From Oenanthe sinensis (Eukaryota > Streptophyta > Magnoliopsida > Apiales > Apiaceae): a stretch of 64,000 nucleotides of DNA. Positions 44,959 through 56,787 of the stretch are shown here, in pieces; position 1 is the first letter of the stretch, and each line of letters begins with the position of its first letter. The translations under genes and the position numbers were made by a program. The notes beneath the pieces were generated by a model. It made no database searches and was not told the origin of the DNA. It saw only the letters and a program-made list of their open reading frames with translations. The stretch spans positions 15,934,001 to 15,998,000 of the forward strand of contig CM053813.1 in the NCBI GenBank assembly GCA_028671895.1, written 5' to 3'.

Positions 44959-45723
44959 TGTTTTCCCAGTCGTACAAGTAGAAGGGGGGGGGTTGAATAC
45001 TTGTATGTCTTTTCTGCCCGATTTAAAATCAAATTAAGAACAAACTCAAACACAAAAATATGAATAAGTACTGTTTTGTATTATTAATTTGTGAATACAA
45101 AACTCTCCTAGGGTGTACACAAACCCTAGCAGCTTCTCTGTGTTTATCACAGCAACTCTCTCTATTTCTATGCTCTCACAAAATTTCACTCAGATGATTT
45201 TGTTTCGACTTCCACACTTTTACAATTAGGTTACATAGAGTTTATATAGAGAGCTGCCTATCAACTAATAACAGAAAGATAAATTACAATAGGAATAGAA
45301 TTCCTAATTATTAGTTGACAGTTTCCTTCTAGAATTCTCTTTCTTTCCCACAGCATATCTGCAATATATTTATCCTGATCTTCGAAGACTTTCCATTCCT
45401 GTGATCTTCTTCCAAATTTATCCTCAACTATATAGACTCTGAAATCTTCAGACTCTGATGATCTTCAGACTCTGATCACATGTAGACTCTGATAGATCAC
45501 AGACTCTGATAGTCTATAGACTCTGATCACCTTCCAGACTCTGATCTTCATGCAGACTCTGGTTTCACTTTCTACAGAAATTCTTCTAAGTACAAGTAAC
45601 ATGAATGTTGACCATCTAGACTCTGATTATTCATTTCAGAGACTAGAAAGACTTATTACAGATAAACTAATCTAGACCCTGTTCTAGTATTTTGTACATC
45701 ATCAAATGAATATATCCCTAACA
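44959..45723 (-). mobile_element. 5' LTR of Copia B
   Basis: 765 bp. In element sense it runs from TGTTAGGGATATATTC (45723) to CTGGGAAAACA (44959), with intact TG/CA. The sense TATATAAA box lies at about 45241-45248. It has nine AGACTCTG copies, matching the 3' LTR. A G-run near the 3' end (44987-44993) belongs to the shared C-tract box. Confidence 0.93.
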
Positions 45724-45728
45724 ATTAT

Positions 45729-46728
45729 ATTTATAAATATCTAAATAATATTAGATATTTATTTTTATAATTTTTGAATTAAATTTATTATTTATTAATC
45801 AAAGATTATAAGCTGTGCGAGTCGAAAAGCATTTCTACGGAGTCTGTCTATAATAAGACAAAATAGGCCCCTGTTTTTTCAAATTGAAAGGGGCAGGTGA
45901 TTTATGTTTTTAAAGAAACCAATCAAAGGCCGCCTCGTGTCCAAAGGTATGAAAAAGCATGCTGAAGAAAATGTCTTACTGTGTATTATTTAAAAGTCTT
46001 ACCGAGAGCTAATTTCAAAATGTCTTACCGAGCAAACAATTTCAAAAGTCTTACCGAATTATTTCTTTAAGACTTTTTAAAAAGTCTTATCGAAAATTCA
46101 AATAAAAAAGTCTTGTTAGGCCTTAGAAAAAAGTCTTACCGAATTTTAAAGTGAAAAAAGTCTTGCAGGGCTTTAGAAAAAAAGTCTTAACGATTTTTTT
46201 AAATTCTTACCGAGTTTTAAAAGTCTTGCCCAACTTATTTAAAAAGTCTTGAAGGTTAATTTATAAAGTCTTTATGATTTTTTAATAAGTTTTATTCAAA
46301 TGTCTTGCTAGTTTCAATCTCTATAAATATGAGGCAATTGGCTTCATTTTTCAGTATTAGAAAAACTTTCAAATTCAGCAATTTGTCTGCAAAGTTATAT
46401 TCACAAACTTTCAGTGCTAGTTTGATTTTAATTCCTTAAGTAGAACAATTCATGTCAAATTTGTTCTAGGAATTAAGGTTTATTCTACCGAATATTGTAA
46501 AACCCTTTCAAGTTTAATATACGCATTTAACTTGAATCTTGTTTACTTTCTTGCTAATTTTCTAGATTTTAAATGTTTAATCATGAAAATAGAAAGCTAG
46601 TAAGTTAGCCTCCCAAACACTATAAGGACTCGAACCCTCAGTTAAAACAATAATTTATTTCCGCAAATTTTGAAAAAAATTTAAGTTATTGTGAGTATCG
46701 CATTCAACCCCCCTTCTATGATACTTCC
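45729..46728 (+). mobile_element. LTR-like block D, second part, between B and A
   Basis: Continues block D after element B. From 45980 to 46290 it carries repeated AAGTCTTACCGA/AAAGTCTTG motifs. TATAAATA at 46322-46329 is followed by transcript-like sequence, and GCATTCAACCCCCCTTCTAT (46691-46710) is the usual C-tract near an LTR 3' end. Plus orientation is inferred from the TATA-to-C-tract order. Cut at 46728 by element A; the last bases of D are at 60207-60214. Confidence 0.65.
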
Positions 46729-48046
46729 TGTTAGGTCCAAAATCATCATAGAAGGGGGGGGGGATTGAATATGATGTTGAAGATTTTTTGTTATATTGCG
46801 GATTAAGTGTTTGTGTTCTTGAGATATTAAAAAGGCAGTCAATGAAACACAAAGATTCGGGGAAATAACAATGTATTATTAAATCCCTGAGGTGCTACAC
46901 TTCTAATCAAATGATTAGCTTCAATGGGTTCAATCAATGTTACAATAGAAATACAGTTGGGTAATATAAATGTTAAGCTTTAATGGTTCTCCCGTCTGTA
47001 TGTCTTTTATTGAAGATGAATGAATTTCTTACTGTCCGTATTGATTTTCACCCATATATAATTTATAGACTTTTTGGAAAATCATTTCCAACAATTCCAA
47101 AGTCCTTTGTTGCGCCTGCAAGAGTGGTAGTGGTGTGTAGGCGCCACATAGAGGTTTGTTGCGCCATAGAAGGTTTGTTGCGCCCCTAGAATAACTTTGT
47201 TGCGCCAAGTAGAAGTTTAGTTGCTCCTGTACACCATTCCCACAGTGTAGGCGCTACTAAACTACTTAGAAACATTTCCATGAGTTTTGTTGCGCCTGTG
47301 TGAGCTTTTGTTGCTCCTACATACGGTTTGCAGTATGTAGGCGCCACTAACCTTTCCCTTAATCTTCTGTGGCGCCACAACAAGTTTTGTTGCGCCTGCA
47401 CTCCCATTCCCTTGTGCAGGCACCACAAACCATCTTCTTGATTTCACTTGGCTTTATTCTTGGTTTGTTGCTCTTTTACTAGGTTGGTGGCGCCTCTAGA
47501 GTACTTCAAGAGTGTAGGAGCCACCAAATGCAATACTACTTGCCTTAACATATTTCTTGAAGTGCTTGAAGTAATTACTACTTGATTTTCACTCTTCTGG
47601 CTTGATCAACTGATTTTCTTCTGATTAACCAAGACAATTCTTTTCTAGTTATGCTGACGCTTAGTGCACTAGTCTGGTTCACAAACGACTAGCATTGAAT
47701 TGAATTCCCTTGACTTCTGTTATGTTTCAGCTGATTTACTTTGGACTGATTCATTGATTCTGATCACTGAGACCCTTTGACAATTATACACAAATCATTA
47801 CACTGACTTTAGCCTTAAATCCACTGAACACTTATTTGTTGCTGAGGCCTAAACATATTAATGAACTTCTCTCGCTGTAGTTCAGTAAACATTTCATCTT
47901 AAATGCTCTGCAATGATGTATGTATGATTCCTGTTTACATGTCCTTCAGGATTCTTGTGCTGCATATTAGTATTATTTATCTGTCTTTGTTTCTTAGTTG
48001 AGTTATCGTTATCACTATTACATACTACGTTACATTATGCTTTATA
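46729..48046 (-). mobile_element. 3' LTR of Copia A
   Basis: In element sense it starts TATAAAGCATAATG at 48046 (TG changed to TA; the 5' copy has TGTAAAGC) and ends GATTTTGGACCTAACA at 46729. The GGCGCC/GTTGCGCC array covers 47110-47530. A ten-base G-run at about 46756-46765 is the C-tract box. The shared GTGAACCAGACTAGTGCAC box lies at about 47660-47690, inverted on the plus strand. Confidence 0.88.
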
Positions 48047-48060
48047 ATCTCCCCATATTT
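48047..48060 (-). promoter_or_regulatory. Polypurine tract of Copia A
   Basis: Element-sense AAATATGGGGAGAT directly precedes the 3' LTR and is nearly the same as the PPT of B. Confidence 0.8.
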
Positions 48061-48320
48061 GGTTGTTAGAGTTCGACAAGAAAATCCTATGAGAGGATAA
48101 CTCAACTGATACTTACAAGAAAAAGTAAAGTGGAGAAAGACAGTAAATAACATTAATTACATTATGGATTAGATTTTACATTTCCAGATTTCTTGTGTAC
48201 AATAGAAGTTTGTTCCTCTAGCCTGAACAGATAATTCTATGACCTTCTGCTTCTTTGTACTGTGTCTTGCTTGTTCTTAGATCTTGTCTCGGAGTAATGC
48301 TTTCTCAGCACTTCTTCCTT

Positions 48321-50598
48321 CTACTCCAACCTTGCCTTCACTATATCTCTAGCTTCTACTTCAAGAATATTGACTGAAGGTGGTTCTTCTAACTTCTTCA
48401 AAACTTTAGTCAGAAAAGCGATTGAGTTTATCTTGGAGATTGACTCGAAGGCCAAAGATTGTCTCTTTGAAAACACGAATATTGTTATCCTTTTTGGAAA
48501 GCCCTTTACTCGGTCAGTGTCATGCATCGACTCTTCTACCAATTTCTCCACCAGGACTTCTTCAATCATCCTCAAATCCTTTTTATCTGATTTGACTGTG
48601 GATCTCTTCACCCTTGAAAGGACTTTTCGGATAATTTCAGAATTGTTTCTCCTCAGTTTTGATAGCTCCTTCTTTTATCCACTCCATTCTTCTTGAAAAA
48701 GGAAGTATTTTGTTCCATTTGGCTCTGTCTGAATGCAAGGTTCAGAATCTCTTATGGTTTGAAGTACTTCTGTGCCATCCTCTTTTCTTACATACACTGG
48801 GTCTTGATAATATCTGGTCGTATCCATTAGATATCTTCCTAGTATTTTAATTGCTCTGTTCAGCCTGAATGCGTAGATCAACTCAGTAGCCTTTAAATCT
48901 TCTTCTGTTCTATTCTTCTTACTTTTGAGTCTCCCTTCTACATACTGCATGAACATTGCTTGGCTTGAATCTAGACATTCATCTGACAAGGTTAAGTTAT
49001 GAAGTGTTGTTGCTTTATAGTACTTGACCACCTGAGGCTTTTCAAATGCTTCGACACCGATCTCCACAATCTTCTTCTCAATCATATCTCTCAGTATCTC
49101 ATTTGTTTTATGCCCACCAAAGATGACTTTCTTCTTCAGCATATACAACTCCACAATATTCATCTTTTCAAAACGCTTTGTCGACAAAATCTTTGATCCC
49201 AGTGTTGTTGAATTTATGAACATTTTCCACCCGTACTTGGATGCACTTACTGACACGCTTGTAATCTCTTCCGATAGCATAACATAGAATTTATGAACAT
49301 CTTCAAATCTTTCCCTCATGGTTCTGAAGAGATCAAAGACTTCTCTGTCTTTCTTCTGTGTAAGAGACAACTCTTTCTTCTTGAGCAAATTCTTTGCTTC
49401 ATCCCAATCAGGACCAACTTTAGCTTCTATGTCCTTAATTCTGTTTCGTCTTTCTATTGTGTGTTGTACTCTCTTCCATTTTCTCTTCATCAATTCTTGA
49501 GCCTGATCTATACCTTGAGTAATAACTTCATCTACATCAACTAGAAGACAGTCATTATCAAAAGCATGTTCTTCTGCAAACTCTTCCTCAACATCTATTC
49601 CTACAGCTTTTGCAGTTTCCTCTATATCAATCTCTGTTGGAATCTCTAGTGGCACATAGGGCTCAAATATTTCTCCTTCTTCAAGTTGTCTAGCTCCAGG
49701 TCTATAGAAGATATCTGACTCCCCTTGAGCTGTGTATTCCAAGATCATCTCAGCTCTAACTTTTTGTTGTGCTGACCTCTCCCCCTCAGTTGGGTTATCC
49801 TGCCTTCTGATTGGAGTAATCTGAGTTGTCAATGTTGATTGAGTAGAAATAGGAACTCTTTGAGCCAACAGTTGTTTGACCAAATCTTTGATTTCTTTCA
49901 GTTTTTCTCTCTGCTGCTCCTGCACTTCCAAGATCTTTATTAATGAATAGTGAATTTTAATTACTTGGGCCTCTAGATTTAGAATTTTTTGGCTATGTGT
50001 TGTGTGTGCATTGTGTGGGGTGTGTGTGTTTGGTAGGTGGGTGTCTCACTCCTCACTGTTACTATTTGAGCACGTCCCTCAACACTAACACTCGGCTGAT
50101 CAGGGTCAGGGAATAAAAGATCACTAAGGTTAAGTGTGTCACTCATTTGATTCATTAGCACATCCTGATCTTCTGTACCTGCATTAAAATCCATATCCCT
50201 TCTATGGGGAGGACCTCCTGTGTAGGAGCTAGACTTAGAATTTCCAGGGGGGTCACCACCTCAGGCAATGTAGTGATTGACAAATGAGAGCCTATGGTGC
50301 CCTGCGACGCCTGTGAAGGCACTTCCACTTGAAGTGGTGATGCTGTTGAAATAGCTACTCCTTGAATGGAGACCTCTTCCCTTCTATGGGAGAGTTGCCT
50401 TTCCACTTCACCCACATGGGGAGGGAAAACATCCTGAATAGGATCTGGAGATGTTAAGTCCAGGGGGGTCACCACATTTGACAATGTAATGAGTGGCTCT
50501 TGAGAGTCAGTGATGCCCCCTACTGTCTGTGAAGACAGGTTCTGAATTGGATCAACCAAAACAGTATTAGCTACTGAAGTAGCGGATTTTATTTCCAT
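48321..50598 (-). pseudogene. Copia A extra ORF, C-terminal half
   Basis: Longest open part 49931-48675 (418 codons): N-terminal heptad-like EVQEQQREKLKEIKDLVKQL, then an acidic region. A helix-rich block follows with MKRKWKRVQHTIERRNRIKD, KEDGTEVLQTIRDSEPC and TKYFLFQEEWSG. Shorter pieces at 50598-50155, 50194-49979 and 48611-48321 are in mixed frames. Overall position and coiled-coil composition correspond to the C-terminal half of the B extra ORF, although the sequence is diverged. Function unknown. Confidence 0.6.
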
Positions 50599-52124
50599 CT
50601 ATATTTCTGTTCCCGTACCTTTCAGGATTTTATCAATTTCAGAATTGAGGTTACGAAGAAAGATAATTTCGTCAGAGATTGGAGAATCAGGTTCCTGGCT
50701 CACAGTTGCCTTAGGTCTAAAATCCATTTTACAACATTTTCTAGAAGGCAGAGCTGTAGGGGATATTTCAAAAATTTCCTGATTTGGTAGGGACTTACTC
50801 CTATCATCTATATCAATGGTTCTTTTTCTGGTTTGAAGAGATGAAGGGAGTGTTTGTTGTTCTTTGGCAGTGGTTTGAACTAGTTGGTTTTGACCAAGTT
50901 CATTGCCAGTTTCGAAGGCCACTGAGGGCTCTAGTGTGTGCATTGTCGTTTGAAGCACAGTAGGAGATATTGTGACAAATTCATCAGTTAGAAAAGCAGA
51001 AAAGTCAAATTCAAGAAGTGTACCTTCATCCATTTGTTCATCAGAAATTTTGGGGATGTACACCTTTGTAGTCTGAGGCTCTTCCACTTCTGCCTCAACA
51101 ACTATCTCCTCTGTTTAAATTTTAGGGCTTCTCTTTTGTTCTTCTTCTTCAGAATTAGTTCTTTCTCATGTTCAGAACCAACCTCTTTCATAATTTCATC
51201 TTCTTTTCCAGAGCTTTGATCTTCCTCTTCTGATGCTGCTGAGTTTCCAGACTCACTTGAGGTTTCAACTTCATTGCCTATTCAGAGGTTGTTGCTACTT
51301 CTTCGTCTTTTTCTGCATCTTTTTCATTAACCGGTCTAAGAAGATCAAAGAAATCTCTGATATGGTCAGTCATCGGAGCAGGAGTATACTTGTTGGGATA
51401 GTCAGCCTCATTCTGTAACAATAGAATTGTCTTGAACTGGAGTGAGGGTGACTCTTCCAATGGACTGTTGTGAAACATTTGCAGCTGGTCAGTTCGCAGC
51501 ACTTGATTCAACACCAGCTGCAAGAATCTGGGATACAAACAGAAGTTCTCCTTTGGCCTGGTTCTTAAGAATCTTTGTCATGATCAACTTGCCAAAATTT
51601 ATTCTGGAACCAGATGCCACTGCATACCCAATCACCTTGTTGAACTGTGTAATTCCGTGGAATCCACCTGTCTTTGGTGCAAAGCAGTGAGATAAGATGT
51701 TGAAGAATAAATTCCACTCCTTGGGTATGTGGTTCTTGTAAATCTTCTTTGGAAAATTATTGTTCACTCTGGTGCAGTGTAGGAACATAAATAAATTGTC
51801 CAGATCCGCCTGTGATGGTTCGTCTTCAAAATCTTCAGATGGCAAATGAAGTGCTCTATTAATGTCATTCTCAGTGATTCGCACATTCTGTCTCTGTATT
51901 TTGCAAGTAAAGGCTGAGATGCCATCTGCAAATGTATCCAGTGCAGACCTGTATACCTGTTTTAATAAATTTCTATTTAAAGGAACAGAAGTCGTTAGTG
52001 CATACTGGACTATAGATTGTTTATTTAAAAATCGAGCCCAGTTACCTAACTCTCCTTCTTCAGTCCAATCATTTACTAAAATAGATAAATAATTAGTCTT
52101 TTTAATATCAAAATTACCTGCCAT
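50599..52124 (-). pseudogene. Copia A extra ORF, N-terminal conserved domain and linker
   Basis: From MAGNFDIKKTNYLSILVNDW (52124) an open stretch of 211 codons contains ITENDINRALHLPSEDFED, LDNLFMFLHCTRVNNNF, PKEWNLFFNILSHCF and INFGKLIMTKILKNQAKGEL. This is the same domain as in B (38153-38875). A frameshift at about 51490, TAG at 51278-51280 and further frame changes separate an acidic linker and the 51087-50599 piece (IPKISDEQMDEGTLLEFDF). Decayed remnant of a long extra ORF. Confidence 0.65.
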
Positions 52125-53451
52125 TTTATAAATTGAGAGATAATTTGTATCAATTAAAATTACTAATTAATATCGAATAATTTTAGTAAATTACGAACCA
52201 AACCCTAATATTTAAAAATTACTTGGATTTTCATAAAATAAATATATAATTATCTCCTAGTAATTTTAAGCACACTTTTAATTTTATTATAATTTTTAAT
52301 CGATTAAGAATTAACTAACCCTAGCCAGAAATGTTCAATTTTTTTTGTAAAAAAATGAGAATTTTAAGATCTTAATCAAAATCAGTGGGACCACTTGCAA
52401 ATGATAGGATTCAATATGGGTTCCACAAATCTGATTTTAGTTTAACAATCGGACAAAAATTGGCTTAGTTATGTTTGATTAAAAATTGTAGATCTGTGTT
52501 TTGTTCTTGCGCCATATATAGTGTGTGTACTGTGTATGTATATAAAGAATCGCAACAAAACCAAACATATATATAGGCGCCACAAAATCAATAATAAAAT
52601 CGGCTAAGTACTTTAGTTGCGCCTCTACAGTGCTCACACTGTATTGGCGCCACTAAACTACCCAGGGCAACAAAACTTACTAGAAATTTTTGATGCGCCT
52701 CCACAGTGTGTTCACTGTGTAGGCGCCACAAAATCTTCTAGCGCCACAAAACTTGGCAACAAAAACTAAGTGGTTTGTTGCGCCTCTACAGTGGTGACAC
52801 TGTGTTGGCGCAACAAAACTCCACGGCGCCACTTGATTTCCAAACTAAATTATTCTAAGTACTTGTGTTGAGTTAAGTTGTGCCTACACAGTGCTTGCAC
52901 TGTATAGGCGCCACTAAATTATATTAAGCACCACACCGTACTTGTCAAATTCAAGTGTTCCTAGATTTTTCTACAAATAAGTAAATAATATTTATGAATA
53001 ATTTGTATTATTAATTAATAATAATTAATTACTCACAAATATTATTTCACAAAATATTTATTAATAACAACAACATTAATTGTTAAAATTATTATCATAA
53101 ATAAATTATGCTTCTTATTATTTTACTTTTATTTTAAATATAAGAATAAATATAAAAATAAATATAAATATTCATCCTTTTCATTTAAAATATTTTTAAA
53201 TAATATTTAAATATATATAAGTGCCAAGAAATTATCATTTAAATACAAGCACTTAAATATTTTATTAGATCAAAATTAAATATATACAAGATTAATAAAA
53301 TTAGCAGGCATGCACAATGTATTTATCTAATATTTAATCCTATTAACTGGAAAATAATTTGGTAGATAAATTCACAAGTCCTAAAAATATTAATCATTAA
53401 TTAACTAGTGAATTTATCAGCTTGAAATTGCAGTTTTAGATTACTAACTAA
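52125..53451 (-). other. Non-coding internal region of Copia A with motif array
   Basis: Between RNase H and the extra ORF. From 52505 to 52930 it holds a second array of the LTR motif: TAGGCGCCACAAAA, GTTGCGCCTCTACAGTG, TGTGTAGGCGCCACAAAATC and near-copies, several arranged as inverted pairs around CACAGTG. The remainder (52960-53450) is AT-rich with no ORF. The analogous spacer in B is likewise rich in the private motif of B. Confidence 0.7.
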
Positions 53452-55075
53452 TTAGTTAGTAGAATTTAATATCCCAAGTTCACAAACCAGTCTAGTGAAA
53501 GTGATTTCATCCAGTGGTTTAGTTAAGATGTTTGCAATTTGCTGCTCTGTAGGTACAAAATGTAACTCTACAGTACCATTCATGACATGCTCTCTAATAA
53601 AATGATACCTGATATCAATGTGCTTTGTCCTTGAATGTTGAACAGGATTGTTTGTGATGGCTATGGCACTTGTGTTGTCATAGAATATTGGAATTTTATT
53701 CAGCAACAGTCCATAGTCTTGAAGTTGGTTCCTTATCCACAGTATTTGTGCACAGCAACTTCCAGCAGCAACATATTCAGCTTCAGCTGTTGACATTACA
53801 ACTGAGTGCTGCTTCTTGCTATACCAGGACACCAATCTTCTATCAAGGAATTGACAACTCCCTGATGTACTTTTTCTATCAATCCTACAACCTGCATAAT
53901 CAGAATCTGTATAGCCAATAAGGTCAAAACCTGTATCTTTAGGGTACCAAATTCCAAGATTCAGACTTCCCTTAAGATACCTAAAAATCTATTTAACAAC
54001 TATAAGATGTGATTCTTTAGGGTTAGACTGGAACCTAGCACACAAGCATGTAGAAAATATAATATCTGGCCTACTTGCAGTTAGGTAAAGTAATGAGCCA
54101 ATCATACTTCTGTAGCTTGTGATATCTACCTTCTTACCAAGTTTATCTTGATCAAGCTTAGTGGCAGTTGCCATTAGAGTTTTAGTTGTTGATGCATCTT
54201 CAAGACCATACTTCTTCAAAAGATCTTTGATGTACTTGGTCTGGCAAATGAAGATTCCATCTTTCCTTTGGCTTACTTAGAGTCCAAGGAAGTAATTCAA
54301 CTCTCCCGTCATGCTCATTTCATACCAACTCTACATTAGCTTGGCAAATCTACTACACAACTGATCGTTAGTAGAACCAAATATAATGTCATCCACATAT
54401 ACTTGTACTAATATCATGTCATTTTTATACATTTTATGAAACAGAGTCTTATCTATGACACCTCTAGTGAAACCATTTTCAAGTAAGAATATAGATAGAG
54501 TGTCATACCATGTCCAAGGTGCTTGCTTTAGGCCATAGAGTGCCTTGAAGAAGAAGTATACAAAATCTGCAAATTCTGGATCTTCAAACCCTGGGGTTGT
54601 TCCACATACACTTCTTCTTCAAGCTCTCCATTCAGGAATGCACTCTTCACATCCATTTGATAAAATTTAAAGTTGAAGTGTGCTGCGAATGCCAGAAACA
54701 TCCTGATAGCTTCAAGCCTTACCACTGGTGCGTATGTTTCATCATAATCTATTCTTTCCTCTTGAGAATAACTTTTAGCAACCAGTCTGGCTTTGTTCCT
54801 CGTAATAATGCCATCTTCATCCAATTTATTTCTGAATACCCACTTTGTGCCAATTATAGACTGGGTACCAGCTTCTAAACTTTTTGTCTCTGAAACTGAT
54901 TGAGTTCTTCTTGCATAGCTATTACCCAATCTGGATCTTCCAATGCTTCTTCCACTTTCTTTGGCTCTATTTCAGAGATAAAATCAGAGAATAAACATTC
55001 ATTCTAAGAAGCACGTCTAGTTTGGACTCCAGCATCTGGATCTCCTAGTATCAACTTAAAGAGATGAGCTCTACT
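53452..55075 (-). pseudogene. Copia A reverse transcriptase and RNase H (broken)
   Basis: Pieces in order: RT N-terminus (54929-54528: GTKWVFRNKLDEDGIITRNK, IDYDETYAPVVRLEAIRMFL, YQMDVKSAFLNGELEEEVYV); the catalytic VYVDDIIFGSTND is readable at about 54350-54400 between stops. Then comes a connection segment (54219-53989: KLGKKVDITSYRSMIGSLLY). RNase H (53835-53452) has STAEAEYVAAGSCCAQIL, NNPVQHSRTKHIDIRYHFIR and NILTKPLDEITF. Frames change between pieces. Non-functional. Confidence 0.85.
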
Positions 55076-56715
55076 TCATACCCTATGTCTTGGTAGATTT
55101 GCCCTAGAAGGTTCATCCTGATAATCATTAAAGTGCTGAGTCCTGGTAGTAGATCCTTCTGTTGCTCCCCCTAAGCTGCTGCTTGGTTGAGAATGAGATT
55201 CTCTACCACTACTAGTAGTTTCTGTGAATCTTCCATTGTTTTCATTACTAGGGTCAGAATCATCATTCTTAATATTTCCATTTGGTACTTGATTTTCTGT
55301 TGCAGCTTCAGGTTCCATTTCACCTTCATCTGAGTTCAAATTTTCAAACTGCAGAGTTTCAGTGTCGTCTATTCTTTGTAGACTTGGGAGCTTGAGATCA
55401 TCGAAAGTTACATTCATGTTTTCAGTGACCTTCTTGTGTTCAATCACATAAACCCTGTACGCCTTAGATTCCAGAGAGTAGACAATAAATATGCCTTCAT
55501 GAGCCTTGGATTCGAACTTTCCTAGATGCTCATCATCTTTCAATACAAAGCACTTTACTCCAAACACATGAAAGTATTTCAGTGTTGGTTTCTTGTTTTC
55601 CATTATCTCGTACGGAGTCTTGTCATGATCTTTATTAATCAGGGTACGATTCTGAGTGTAGCAAGCTGTGTTGACTCTTTCAGCCTAAAAGTATAGAGGT
55701 AACTTAGCTTCATTTAGCATTGTTCTTGCTGCTTCAACCAAAGTTCTGTTCTTCCTTTCTACTATTCCATTTTGTTGTGGAGTTCTAGGCACTGAGTATT
55801 GTCTTGAAATCCCTTTTTCATCACAGAATTCATTCAGGGTTACATTTCTGAATTTTGTTCCATTGTCAGACCTTATTTTTCTGACAGGCAAACCAGTTTC
55901 TACCTCTATCTTCTTTATGTGATCAATGATTGTTTGAAAGGCTTCATCCTTTGATGCTAGAAATAACACCCACGTGTACTTAGAGTAGTCATCTACAATT
56001 ACCAGTACATATCTCTTCCTTGATATAGACATGACATTTACTGGGCCAAATAAATCCATATGCAAAAGTTATAGTGGTTCAGTAATGTCTGAAGAGTATT
56101 TGTTTCGGTGAGATGCTTTCTTTGACTTCCCCTTTTCACATGTTTCATACAAACTTTCTTGATAGAATTCCACCTCAGGTAAGCCTCTAACCAATTCCCT
56201 CTTGGCTAAAGAGTTCATTGCTTTAAAGTTTAGGTGTGAAAGTTTCTTGTGCCATAACCAACTGTCCTCTTTTGAACTTTGCTTTAAAAACATTGAACTT
56301 TGCCTTTGATTACAGAGAATAAGTCAGCTACAAAAAGATTCCCCTTTCTCACTCCTTGAAGTGCAAGCTTGGCATCTTTCCTGTTTTAAATTGCACATCT
56401 TTCTTTCTCAAAAGTTACTTTGAAGCCCTTGTCAGTGAACTGACTTATACTTAGAAGGTTGTGATTTAATCCATCCACAAAAGAGATATTTTCTATGATA
56501 ACATTTCCAATTTCCAGATTGCCACATCCCGTTGTGAACCCCTTGTTGTTATCTCCAAAGGTCACTATCGGGCCATCTTTCTCAATCACATCTGATAGCA
56601 GGGCCCTATCACTAGTCATATGCCTTGAACAACCACTGTTGAGAATCCACATGACACGCTTGTTCTTTGTTATTCCCTGCAACCACAGATTGATTACTTC
56701 TTCTTTGGCACCCAA
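55076..56715 (-). pseudogene. Copia A protease and integrase (broken)
   Basis: Protease 56715-56386: VMWILNSGCSRHMTSDRALL, where the catalytic Asp is replaced by Asn (LNSGCS); VTFGDNNKGFTTGCG follows. The pre-integrase piece 56293-56069 has WLWHKKLSHLNFKAMN. Integrase core 56065-55685: MDLFGPVNVMS, ALVIVDDYSKYTWVLF-like, KIRSDNGTKFRN (triad Asp kept) and QQNGIVERKNRTLVE. TAG at 55685-55687 sits at the conserved Trp position after LPLYF. Post-core 55603-55076 ends ANLPRHRV. Confidence 0.85.
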
Positions 56716-56787
56716 ATTTGATTAGGTCCAAGAGGTTTAGATAAGTAAACAGATTTAGCTGCAGAAATTTTCTGGTCCTTGTCTTTC

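Larger units (their letters stand above)
33074..45723 (-). mobile_element. Element B: full-length young SIRE/Maximus-like Copia retrotransposon
   Basis: A 12,650-bp element with 5-bp TSD ATTAT (33069-33073 and 45724-45728). It has two 765-bp LTRs that differ at only about four positions by eye (G/A in the terminal TG, and near 33203/45086, 33549/45429 and 33699/45578). It also has a primer-binding site, gag, protease, integrase, RT, RNase H, a 4.9-kb extra-ORF region and a PPT. Near-identical LTRs mean a recent insertion. Coding lesions: TAA in gag, a frame change at gag/protease, TAG in integrase, and TGA, TAG, TAA and a frameshift in the extra ORF. The octamer AGACTCTG recurs throughout. 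Confidence 0.93.
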
